Shown: piece by piece, positions 12,661 through 23,735 of the stretch
Numbering within the stretch: position 1 is the stretch's first letter
Layout: every line of letters starts with the position of its first letter
Assembly: GCA_048013815.1 (NCBI GenBank)
Contig: CM106586.1
Location: forward strand, 10,106,001 to 10,170,000
Reading direction: 5' to 3'
Source: Setoptus koraiensis
Lineage: Eukaryota; Arthropoda
Length of the DNA stretch: 64,000 bases
Made by a program: the position numbers and the translations under genes
Notes under the pieces: generated by a model
What the model was told of the DNA's origin: nothing
Seen by the model: the letters and a program-made list of their open reading frames with translations, nothing else
Database searches by the model: none

Positions 12661-15600
12661 TGACGAGAAAAAAAAAGTGTGACCAATATCGTGACCGATC
12701 GATAGTATGACCGATAGATAGTGTGACATTCCTACTTAAAAGTAATAAGATCTACGTTCGTAACATCCCTACGAATGCTAACTATCTGGTGGCTGCCAGC
12801 TATTTTGTTTGTTTTGTTTTTTTATTTACTTTCTAATCTCGCCACGATTGGTCACTAATCGCGGTGCAAGCAAACTAGCTAGGCAGACGGGTCTTTGAGC
12901 TTGTATCTCGTGCTATATGTGTCATGAAAAGTTTGATTTTATGTATGTAATAAAGCTGCCGATAATGATTAAACGGCGGAGGCACCTCACACTCGTATGT
13001 ACACAAATCGATTGGCTAGATGACAATAAACAAACAATGAAATAATGCAAGGCGAGCTTGTCAAACAAAAGCTCGTCATTCTACATTGTGGGTACTTTGT
13101 GGATGTTGGACAAGAGAAGATTAGCGATCAATAAACAACAACAGATTATGAGTGAGTAGACTCACACTTTATGATGGGACACACAGATCTGGAAATATCT
13201 AGATTATGTTAGATCCAGATTTTACGATTGGCGTATTCGGCGGTGTGTTCGTAATTCGTAAACCGTGTGTTCGTAAACCGGATCCGATACGACAATCACC
13301 ATCATTATTGGATTAGAAACAGATTTAATCTGCTTGCACTAAACGCTGATATCATGACATATCATAGTGATATCGCGCTGCTTGTCAGACGCGGACGCCA
13401 ACCGAACCGCTAGATACCTGGCAAGATACTTGGCTAGATGCTTGGCTAGATACATTGCTTGACATTCGGCCGGCTAGCTTGCCGAAGTGCGATGGCAAGA
13501 GCGTCGGATTTAGCATTGTGGTAACCACAATGTGGTTGGCCGTCGGTGGTATGCGCCGTCATGTGACTGCTGCTTTTATTGCTGCCTGCGATGTGGCGCT
13601 GCTGGGGATGGAGGGTCTGGCGATGGAGGAATCTAGATCTGGATAATTTAGATAATATAGGATAATCTAGATTGAGCCGCGCAACATAATTAGTTGGTGG
13701 CAGTGAGCCGAATGTTGGGCATGACAATGTGTGACATAATTAGCAGTTTTCAGCCGCGACACGACACATAATCATGTGCTTACGAACATGGGGCACCCGG
13801 CCGATTCACGCAATTGGCGCCATTAGTGACTTATGATTAGTCGACGGATTTTTCACCACACACAAGTCTCGTGTGTCAGAGGATTCATACAATGGCCATG
13901 CTGTGTATATGTTACATGGTCTAGATGATAAAGATGATGTTCTGAGTGTGTGTGTGTGTCGTGACGTTTGCTGACGTTCGGGTGTCACATCGGGCGTTTA
14001 AAACTATGCATTCCGTACGGTTAGCATGGATGTATAAATAGAATAAATAGAAAGAAAAAATGTGAAAAAAACGTTGAGATCAGCGCGAAATTGAAAAGTT
14101 AAAATTAGCTGCAACAGGTGACGGTTTATCGACGGGCCCCACGAGCGCGACCAATAGCAACGTGCCAACATTGAATTGGCTACATTGTGGGCCTGACATG
14201 TGATACACACGTCCTTATGCTCGTGTGTCTACAGACTCTATAGATAGCTGTGACCAAGATGACACAACGGTGACAAGCTCGCTGTTATTATTGATCTATT
14301 TTTGGGCATATTCACGTTAATAATAGAGGCCAACGTCAACAAACGAAGGTGAGCCGTTATGATACATGTGTTGTATACATTGTGCGTTGCTACACGTCAG
14401 ACACAGACAAACAAACGGACAGATATAAATAGACAGTGACGGCATTATCCGTATTTATACAAAAATAAACGCAACTCTCAGACGGAGCAAGTTAGCGAGA
14501 ATGGAGAAACGGCAGCGTAACGTCAGCGGCAGGTAATTTGATAGCAATGATGATCTAAAAACGTAGCAACAAACAAAAAACGATTACAACTGTTCATGAT
14601 TGTGGTGCGCGCCGTCACCAATTGAGTTGAGCACGCCGATCAATCAATCGGTGGCCAGTGATTATATTGACACGATTAGATTATATCCACAGATTATAGA
14701 AGCGCCAACAGCAAGCTATTACAGCAGGGGCAATATTAGATAACACATTGGACAATAAGCAGACAGCGGCGAGCGGATAATCAGCGACACAAGTGCCAAG
14801 CGTTCATCGACAGCGCGGATATCGGTCCAGTTGTGACTGGCTCGCCACAAGCGCTTGCAATTTCAAATTGATCGCTGGTTGGCTGGCTGGCATTTCAATT
14901 TTTGCTGCACACACTCAATCAATCATTAGCCAGGTGAATTAACAGTGTTAATTTAACAGCGATCAACAAGTTGAATACAGGTGAACGATTTTGTATTTTG
15001 TGTGACGCGTCGTCGGCGGCCGCAAGCGAGCAGCAACTCGGCGGACATTTGATACGAGACAATATTGGATACACGCGCGACACGCAAACGAGTTTGCGGG
15101 CGCCAGCGCCGACACGGACACCGACGGAATCGTCAAGTTGGCCGATCGGCAGGATCGTCAAGTTGGCCGATCGGCAGGATCGTCATAGTTGGCCAATCGG
15201 CAAAATCGGCAGGATCCACAAAGTTGGCAGGATCCACAAAGTTGGCAGGATCGTCATAATTGGCCAATTGGCGAATTGGCAGGATCGGCAAAGTTGGCAG
15301 GACTGGAGGCGCAGATTTGCCAGTTGATGGTTAGATAAAATCATCGGCGTTATCGATACCGTTGAACTGATCTCGCCGGATCCTGCGTGAAACGTTTCGT
15401 TGGCTCGCTCGCGGGTTGACTCGCCCGCGCCAGATACAACCGGTTGAGACGAGTTGAACGCGCACACATGAACAAACTGGCAACAAATGCCGGCGCACAG
15501 TGAGACACAGGAAGCTAACAATTGAAAGAAAAACACTGTATCTGTCGGGGATTTCAGTAATCCGAGATGGTGCCGTATGGTGCACGCTAGAGTGCGCGTC

Positions 15601-15786
15601 TCAAGCGATTCATCCAGTCTAGCTGACCCACACGAGCCGCTGGAGCGAGCCAACAAATGTGACTCGAGTCTATTCATCGTATTTATACAATTATAAATAT
15701 TTAGTGACAGTATATTTTTTAAATATCGTGCTTGTCGCTTGTAAATGAGCCATCGGTCCTTGTTTGCATCGTTCTGGATCGGCTAG
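12661..15786. other. Non-coding upstream region of the Groucho-like gene
   Basis: Three kilobases without credible ORFs. Several short imperfect repeats occur, such as GACCGATAGATAGTGTGAC-like units at 12680-12730 and GCTAGATAC-type units at 13410-13455. The last part should include the promoter and 5'UTR of the gene starting at 15787; a stop codon (TAG) sits immediately before that ATG. Confidence 0.45.
15131..15302. repeat. Degenerate minisatellite of GTTGGC...GGCAGGAT units
   Basis: Two perfect 25-base units (15131-15155 and 15156-15180) are followed by variants of 35, 18, 18, 34 and 18 bases, all ending in GGCAGGAT or GGCAGGAC. The unit-length variation suggests repeated slippage or unequal exchange. 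It lies about 480 bases upstream of the start codon of the Groucho-like gene. Confidence 0.85.
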
Positions 15787-18120
15787 ATGGCTCGCGAAAA
15801 CACGAAAGGTGGCGCACGATTGTGCAACGGCCAAGGCAGCGATTCAATGCCGCTGTTGCGCCAGCAAGCCAGCCAATGTGCCGCCACTGAGTGCACCGAT
15901 TGCCTAAATGAGTGCATCCAAAATCAAAAAGAAAAGGTCGCGAACGGCGCTAGTGTCACTGGCACAATATCGCTGTCTAGTGGCGGCGGCGGCGCTGCTG
16001 CCGCGACAAACAATTTAAATCAACGCGCACTTACGAGTGCCAGCACCAAGTCGCAAGCCGCTTGTGCCAATCACACCCAAGCAAAACAATCACAACACAA
16101 CAACAACAACAACAACAACGGCAAAAATGGTAACAAGTTCACAAATATATTATTTGACAGCTGTAACAGAATAAAAGAGGAACTCGAATTGTTACAGACA
16201 CAAAATTTGAGCATCAGCATGGATTTAGAGAAGATGGTCAAGGAAAAGAAGGAGCTCGAGCGCCAGTGTTACCTGTACAAGGAGCTCACCCAAGAGCTCA
16301 ATCTCGAAGCGTCGAAACAAAACGAAATGTGTAAGCGACTGTTCTCCATCATCACGCAAATGATGCCCTGCCTGGCGCCCCATCAGCAGCATCACGTGTC
16401 GCAAATGTTGGATAGGGTGAGAAATTTGTCAGCGGCCGACATTGACTGCATGCTGAGCAGCCTGCTGATGCAGCGCAAAACATTTGACAACAACAACGAC
16501 ACCATCACCAGCGGCACCAGTGGCAACCAGCCAACAAACATGACCACCACCGGCAAGTTGCCGCACCAGCACACCGGCCAGACCAGCCAAACCGGAAGTG
16601 CACAAGCGGCGGCCAGCCAGCAGCTGAACAGCGCCCCCAGCGGCCTCGGTATTGGCTCCGCAGCCGGCATGGGCATTGGCTCCGCAGCCGGCATGGGCAT
16701 TGGCGCCGCAGCCGGAGCCGGAAGTGGGAGCGGCATTTGCGGCAGCTCACTGAACCCGGCCCAAGTGGCCATGCTGCCGCTCGCTGCCATAAACTCTGGC
16801 ATGCCGACGAGCGTCGCGGCAACCAGCACAATCAGCGCAAAAGCCACCTCAACCATCACCACAAGCAGCGGCATGACAACCACCAAAATTTCGCCCGTCC
16901 CGTTCCATCCGCTTCCGGCCGGCCTAAGTGTGCCCTGGCACCTACTGGCCTCGCCACAAGCGCCACACCCCTCTCAGTTGGGCCCGCTGGCGTGCGGTTT
17001 GCCGCCGCCGCCGCCGCCCATGCCCCTGGGGCCCCCCATGTATCATCACCATCAGCCGCCGCCCGGCCACCCGCCCGCTCACTATGCGCACCTGCATCCC
17101 GTGGCACTTGCGCCGTCGCTGCCGCCGCCACCCCCACCGCATTTGAGCCACGACTACCAGACGGCGTCGTCGTCGTCGGCGGGCTTGCTGTCGGGAGTGC
17201 AGCAGCAGCCCGGCACCAATAACCCGTCGTCTACCACGAGCAGCAGCAACAGCACAACTACTCAGCCAGCTGCCCAACCACCGCCATCACTACCACCCCT
17301 GCCACCGCCTCCATCTAGCGGTCATTATGTAATTAATCAGCAGCAGCACAACAGTTACGCCGGAAGTGGCGCTCAGTACGTGCCCGCGGACACGGGCTGC
17401 GGTGCCGGCGGTGTGTTGGCGCCCCCGCCGCCGCCTCCAAGCTCGCTGCACATGTCACAAATGGACTTGAATTTGCTGCGATCTGGCCACCACCACGCCA
17501 TTCACCCTGCCAACGTTATGATGACCAATGCCAGTTTGGCGCAAGCTCAATCGTCTTACCTGGCGCTACAGCGCCAGTATCAGCACCAAAGCCACCACCA
17601 GCAACAACAATATCAGCAACATCAACAAATCAATAATTTATACGCCGCCATTCAGGCAAACAACGACTGCTTGCGTCAGCGCCACCAAGACGCCATCTAT
17701 TGGAGTGGCAACAGTGATTTGCATAGTCAGAATGGGGCCCCACACAGTCAGCAGCAGCAGCCGGGCGGTGGCGCCTCAGCAGCTCGTGCCAATACGTGCC
17801 TGGCCGGCAATTTAGACACCGGCAACAACAAGTCGTCGCATCGAGCGGCAGCGGATCCGACCAAAACTTTATTATCTCAGCCGGGCGAATCTCATCACAT
17901 TATGCAATCGCAACAGGTTGTGGCCAGCAATCTCTGCTGCGGCAACAACATCAACAGCGGCTTGTCCAGCAGTGGCAACAGCAACAACAGTGCCAACAAC
18001 AGCAACAGCAACAACAACAACAACAACAACAACAAGACGACTGGCACAGCTTCAGCTGGCCAAAGATCTCAACAACACCAGCAGCAGCAACAACAACAAC
18101 AGCAACAACAGCAACAGCAA

Positions 18121-18167
<47 letters not shown>

Positions 18168-18550
18168 GCAACAACAGCAACTACAACAACAGCAGCAACA
18201 ACAGCAACTACAACAACAGCAGCAACAACAGCAACTACAACAACAACAACAGCAGCAACATGTGATTAATCTCGATAGCTCGCCGAGGACTGCATCTCCA
18301 AATCTAACGAGCAACGGCAACAACAATAGCAACAAATGTAACGGCAGTGCGATTGCACAACAGCAACAACAATTAACTAAAAATAGCAACTGCGGCAACA
18401 TTGGCTCGGCAGGAAGCGCCGACCAGAACGTCAGCAAAAAGGTGCGCCTGATGCAACCGGAAACGACGGGCGACAACAGAGAGAAGGCGCTCGTTGCTGT
18501 CGGTCAGCAGCACCACAGTTTGGCGGCCAGCAACGGAACACAACAGCAGC

Positions 18551-18581
<31 letters not shown>

Positions 18582-19524
18582 AGCTCGATCGGCGAGCGCT
18601 GGCCGGCACCACCATCATCAGCAATTGCAGCAGCACTTGCTGGCTTCGACGCCCGATTCGCGGGACTTGGGCTACACAAATGAAACGCGCAGCGCCGACG
18701 ACACTGGTGCGGGCCGCCCGGGCGCCGACGACAGAGGCGGGTCGCCGCCGTCGGTAAACGGCTCGGGCCCGGATTCCGTGGGCGCCAAGAGTTCGAGGCA
18801 ACAACTTTCGAGCGGCAACAAATCGGCCTCGTTGACAACAAATCAGCGAATGCCGGGCTGCAACGCCGACTTGCGAGACGACGAAGTTATCGCCCTGTCG
18901 CCGCCCAAAAGTCGCAACAACAATCAGTCGGCACAACAACAATTACATCATAAACAAGTGTACGGCGGTCACGGTCATTCTGGCGGCCCGACGCTGAAAT
19001 TGCCCTCGGTCAGTGTGGGCGCGGTGGGCAGCAGCAGCGGTGACGGTGCGCCGATACGGTCGTCGTATCAGCCGGCAAACAGAACATCGGCAAAGATGTT
19101 GGCGCACAGTCACAACAGCGACAACGCCACCACAACCACGGGTAGCGAGGCCCTGTCCAGAAGTCGACATTTGCTCAAAGAATGCCTAAAGGACGCCGGC
19201 CCGGACGACGGCAGCCCGGCGGCCAACACGCCCAAACAGCACACTACCTACAGCAAGCACCATCGGGCTGCCGGCCCGAGCAAGCACGCGGTCGATGGGA
19301 AGCCGGACAGCAGTAGCCACTATCATCACCACAACAAGCCACAGGCGCCCAGTTTGTTGGGCCCGCTGGCGTCCGGTTATGCGCCAAAATGTCGGCCGAT
19401 ATTGAATTTGGCGCAAGCGGTTCCGGCCAGCAACGGCGCCGACGACGGCACCAGCTCAACATCTAACCTGTCCGGTGGCTCGTACTATCCGAGCACGGCG
19501 CCGGCGCGCATGGCCGACAGGTGA
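15787..19524 (+). CDS. Groucho/TLE-like co-repressor with Q domain, polyQ and polyP tracts, no WD40 repeats
   Basis: A single 1245-codon frame whose ATG directly follows an in-frame TAG. Residues about 115-230 (KFTNILFDSCNRIKEELELL...LNLEASKQNEMCKRL...) match the Groucho/TLE Q domain (KFT..ES.DRIKEE, GLN.E..KQ.E.AKRL), the coiled coil that tetramerises and binds TCF/LEF. Downstream come Gly/Ala repeats, PPPPPP and His-rich stretches resembling an inflated GP region, and a polyQ run of some 60 residues (about 18070-18260) encoded by mixed CAA/CAG. A small VINLDSSPRTASP segment recalls the CcN/SP region. The 14-15 kDa WD40 propeller segments of true Groucho are absent from the ORF and from downstream plus-strand DNA. 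The last codons lie in CAGGTGAGG, a possible splice donor, but a poly(A) signal follows at 19650. Vertebrate TLE5/AES is a known WD40-less relative. Confidence 0.75.
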
Positions 19525-19649
19525 GGGCAACAAATTGTTCAAACAACAAACAGATTATTGTATGGATTACAAACTGTAACAAATATATTGTAAAATATTG
19601 TGTTGAGCACACCACTGATTTATAATACTCTCAGTCGACCAAGCCAACA

Positions 19650-19655
19650 AATAAA
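19650..19655 (+). terminator. Poly(A) signal AATAAA of the Groucho-like gene
   Basis: Canonical hexamer about 130 bases after the stop codon. It supports ending the transcript here rather than splicing from the donor-like site at the stop. Confidence 0.5.
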
Positions 19656-20209
19656 CACTAAGATTACGTTGAATTAATCCGCTGCGTCACTTTAATCCGG
19701 CGACATGCGCACCTGATTTGATTCTAGCTCTGGCGAGTCGTTCGAGTTGTATCCGGCAGGGGCGCCAACTCGAGAGGCGCACAAGGGACAGTGGACGACA
19801 AAATTGAGAGCCTCGGTGAACAATGGGGAGCCTCGGTGAATAATGACCAGCCCCAAAGGCATGAATGGGTGCCACATGTAACATTCGTAATGTTAGGTGC
19901 TATTGTGGGAGCCAGATGGCGCCCGTTTCCGTTGTCACTCGAAGCTGGCCAACGGTTGGGCCTGGCCAATAGCTCAGCCTGGCCAATCATCAAGCGAGGC
20001 TTCGACAGGTGGCGAGAACGGCGCAACCTGCGTGCGTTCGAAGTGTGCGTTCCGAGTTGGAAGTTGGCACTTCGAAGCGCCCCCGCGTCGGACAATGCCG
20101 GCCAAGATCGACTCGCCAATGTCACTCGATACGTTGTGTGTGTGTGTGTGTTGCTCATTAGTGGCAAATGAGTGTCGGCCAATCAACGGCGAGCCTTGGC
20201 ATCGCCGGC

Positions 20210-20246
20210 CTTTTATTAGACAGCTGACTGGGCTGTCTAATAAAAG
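20210..20246. repeat. Perfect 14-bp inverted repeat (hairpin)
   Basis: Left arm CTTTTATTAGACAG (20210-20223), 9-base loop, right arm CTGTCTAATAAAAG (20233-20246), with no mismatch. It is too short for a microRNA precursor. It might be a replication-slippage product or a remnant of a small inverted-repeat element. Confidence 0.85.
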
Positions 20247-23200
20247 TGCCCATTCACGATAATATTTATTTATTTATTTATTATACCAATTCACCTGTAA
20301 CAGGTCGCGTACAGCAGCAACTCTTGCTTTGAATTGTTACGTGTGTCGTTGTGTCGTTGTGTGTGTGTCCAATGCAAATGATCACAGACAGGCAAGCTGC
20401 AACAATAAACAACAACAATGCACTGATGACGTAATGACTTAAAGACATAAATGGACAATACGATAGATACATACAAATTACACAGGCGCACCAGATACAA
20501 TGGACAAAGGACACACGCAGAGACAATGGACAATGGATGTGATTTATGTATTTAATTTAACTGTATTAGTAGCTGAGTGTATTTGCAGTGATAGTGGCGC
20601 CACCAAGCTCACCTGTATACCTGATATCATATCAGTGCCTGATATTAAATCAGTGCCTGATATTAAATCAGTGCATTGAACGGCGCCTGTAATTTGTATG
20701 TATGTATCATTGCATTAGATCGGTTCATTAAATCAGTGTATTAATATAATGCTGGCGGGCACGCAAGCATGTCTAATGGAAACACCAACAGATGCCATGC
20801 AACAGCCAGAATTAGCCCGCCGGATTAGTCCTTGGCGACAACTGACAATCATTGCAAAGTCTATCTGTCAGTGTCCATTTATGTGTTTATCCGGCCAGCG
20901 TCGTATGTGTTCCACTTAATCGACTTGACCACACAGATCAAGGACGTCTTGTCTTTTGCGGAGTTCTTTTGCGTCACTGGCGCCTTCTTTCGCGAATTCA
21001 TTTATTTATTCTTTTCGCGCTGTTCTTTGCGCTGTTCCAATGGCGCCAAGCTGCTCGCCAGCTAATTGATTGGACACCGCCCGTTATGTTACGTTGACTA
21101 ACATTGTGCGTTTGTTCTAATCTGTTTGTTTGTATTAACATATACATGTTACATACGTATATATGTAAGTTATATAAGTATGTACATAAGTTTGCCAAAA
21201 CTAATCAAGGTGAACACTAATTCTGTGTGCCTGTCGAGCTTGCGAAATTGGCGGCCGCTTATTTTGTTGTGCGGTATTATTTTTGGCAATTCCCGCTTGT
21301 CACAACATAAGCAGCGCGACACATCCATACTCCCAATAATAATAATCCTAATAGCATATCCAATAATGTATATGCAACCGATATACATCCCGGCCCCAAT
21401 ATCTACATAATGTATAACCGGCCCGTCGGGAGCACCCGTTCGGGCCCGGCCGGGAATGCCCATGAAATGCCCAGTGCTAGTTGCGTTCTGGCATGATTCA
21501 GTGGGCAAGTCGGCCACTCTCTACTAGCGTTGCGAGAGTTGCGATCGTTTCGAGAGTTTTGAGAGTTTTGAGAGTTTCGAGAGTCAAGTGGAGAGTGCCC
21601 GCAACTCTCTACGCAACCCTCTCACTCGCGCCATTTCCATCGGTGCGTATCAATGCAAATCGCAACGCAGTGTTTGTTACAGTTATCTTCAATATTTGTT
21701 CGCGATATTTGTCGGCAATATCAATTTGTGACTGCACTGCAGTATGGGCTGCATTTGCATATTTGACCCCAATACAATGAAACCGATCAGTGGGCCAACG
21801 CCATTAATCGAGCCAGTGAAGCCTGAAGAAGATGATGGCGAGCTCGTTATGTCACTCCTCTCCCCTCGCTCCCTCTCTCTCTCTCCCTCACTGTGTTTGA
21901 AACACACACACGTCGAGCGACATTGACAAGTTTGGAAATTTTAAATTCCGCACTCAACTGTTTTGGCCAGCAAACAACAAACAGCAAATAACGAAAAACG
22001 AACAACGGATAGCGAATAACGAATGACGGATAAATATCAATCAAAACGGATAATCAATTTGCTGGGCCGACCGGCAAAACGCTTTGCCTTGCATCCTAAT
22101 TGCAGTGGCGCGCCAATTGCGATATCCGCATGCCTGAGCAACACTGATTGCTGGTCGCAAACAATGTAAGCCACTGCAATCTCGCATTACCTGTCCAACG
22201 GGCTACCCAATTGGCCGCCCAGTCACCTGTCGAACAGATGCGAGGGGGCGCATTGTTTTAAGCTCGGCGTGTAGGCATCAATTGATTGCCTGTGCTCGAC
22301 TGCCGCATCTAGCAAGGTCTGGCCGACGTTTGCCACCTTGGCCGTATATGTTGCGTTTCGGGCGCCTACAAAGGCCGGCCTAAAAGTTGTGCCACAATTT
22401 TTGCTTCAATTTTAATCAATTGTAATCAATTAGTCACTTCTATTTATAACTCGAAACTCGCAGCTCGAGGCTCGCAGCTCAAAGCTGACAGCGGTTGTTG
22501 TTGTTGTTGTTGTCGCGCCGTTGTAGCTGTCGCCCAATCTTGCAACCGCCAGTAATAATAGTGACAATCGTAATGCTCATAATAGTAATGCTCACAATGC
22601 CGACAGCCGAGATCGGAGGCAGCGACTGGATAACATTGAACATTCATTTCGCTTGTCGCACTTGTTACATGGCAATTGATCGACGAGGAAGCAAGTCAAT
22701 TAATGTTAACGAGCACTCAATTAGTGTCTCCGGCCGAACCAGTATCAGCTGATATGTCACTCACAAAATTGTCAGTTTCTGTGGCTAAACGGGTGGCTGT
22801 TTGTCGCCGCCCGCTTGCTACATTCAACTGACAGTCAGCTGACTGTCGGCTGACTGTCAGTCGACTGTCAGTTGACTGTCATGCCGAAGGATAATTGCAC
22901 AACCAGATTCGCGAAGACTCGATGCTGGCCCAACCTGCCGCACTCTATGAGTGTGTGTTGCGGGCCCGCCGAAAGCGGAAACATATTTTATCATTTTGTT
23001 TAATGGCCATCCGCATCGCATTATTATTATCATGTTCGTGTCTAGGTCAACAGTGGCCACAATATTGCAGTGGCGACAACGGGCTTGCGCGTGATTTGCC
23101 CGCCAGTCGGTGACACTGCATCGCGAGTTGCGACACCTGTTGTCGCTGTCGAAGCGGTTGTTGCTGTCACGACACACTCTCAAACTGACTCGTTGCGTCT

Positions 23201-23645
23201 CAAACTGACGATTTGAATTATCTTTTATTGATCTGTCATGAGCACATGCGATATTTTGGCGATCATTGGCGATCTGCGATCTCAAATGTCAAACGAAAAT
23301 CAGCACAAGTCAGCATCATCATCAGAAAATTACCAGAAAGTTGCAAGAGACATGCAGTGAATCAGATGCAAATGCTAGTGTCAATCAAACGTCGACATCA
23401 TCATCATCTCAAAGTCACTGTCAAACACAATTATCAAACACGATCATCCGACACACTTGTCCGGCACAATTATCCGACTCAATTATCCGACACAATTACG
23501 CAACAAACAGAGCACGGCATATAACACTGTCATATCACATCGCAGGTGAGTAGATAACCAACGAGAATCAATAGAATAAATCAATGGAATGCGCGCCAAG
23601 CGGAAGCAGCCATGTGGCGGATGCTGGTCAGTTGCTTGTTGCTGA

Positions 23646-23735
23646 CCAATAGTGAGCTGGCCAATAGTGAGCTGGCCAACAGTGAGCTGGCCAACAGTGA
23701 GCTGGCCAACAGTGAGCTGGCCAACAGTGAGCTGG
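23646..23735. repeat. 15-bp minisatellite, six tandem units
   Basis: Six head-to-tail copies of CCAAYAGTGAGCTGG. The first two have T and the last four C at the variable base, so the last units amplified most recently. There are no spacers between units, so it is not a CRISPR array. Confidence 0.92.

Noticed and set aside
16392-19462. Numerous frames on both strands within the Groucho-like gene, including runs of Cys or Ser/Asn
   Set aside because: They are translations of the CAG/CAA and CCG tracts in other frames.
19521-19529. CAGGTGAGG at the end of the Groucho-like gene taken as proof of a downstream WD40 exon
   Set aside because: No WD40-like frame exists on the plus strand between here and Spätzle, and a poly(A) signal follows. 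Kept only as an open possibility.
21744-21926. Frame starting MGCICIFDPNTM, resembling a lipid-modified N-terminus
   Set aside because: Only 60 codons, ending in simple CT-rich sequence, with no donor and no homology. Likely chance.
23646-23735. Regular 15-bp repeats considered as a CRISPR-like array
   Set aside because: No spacers between units, and the genome is eukaryotic. It is a minisatellite.
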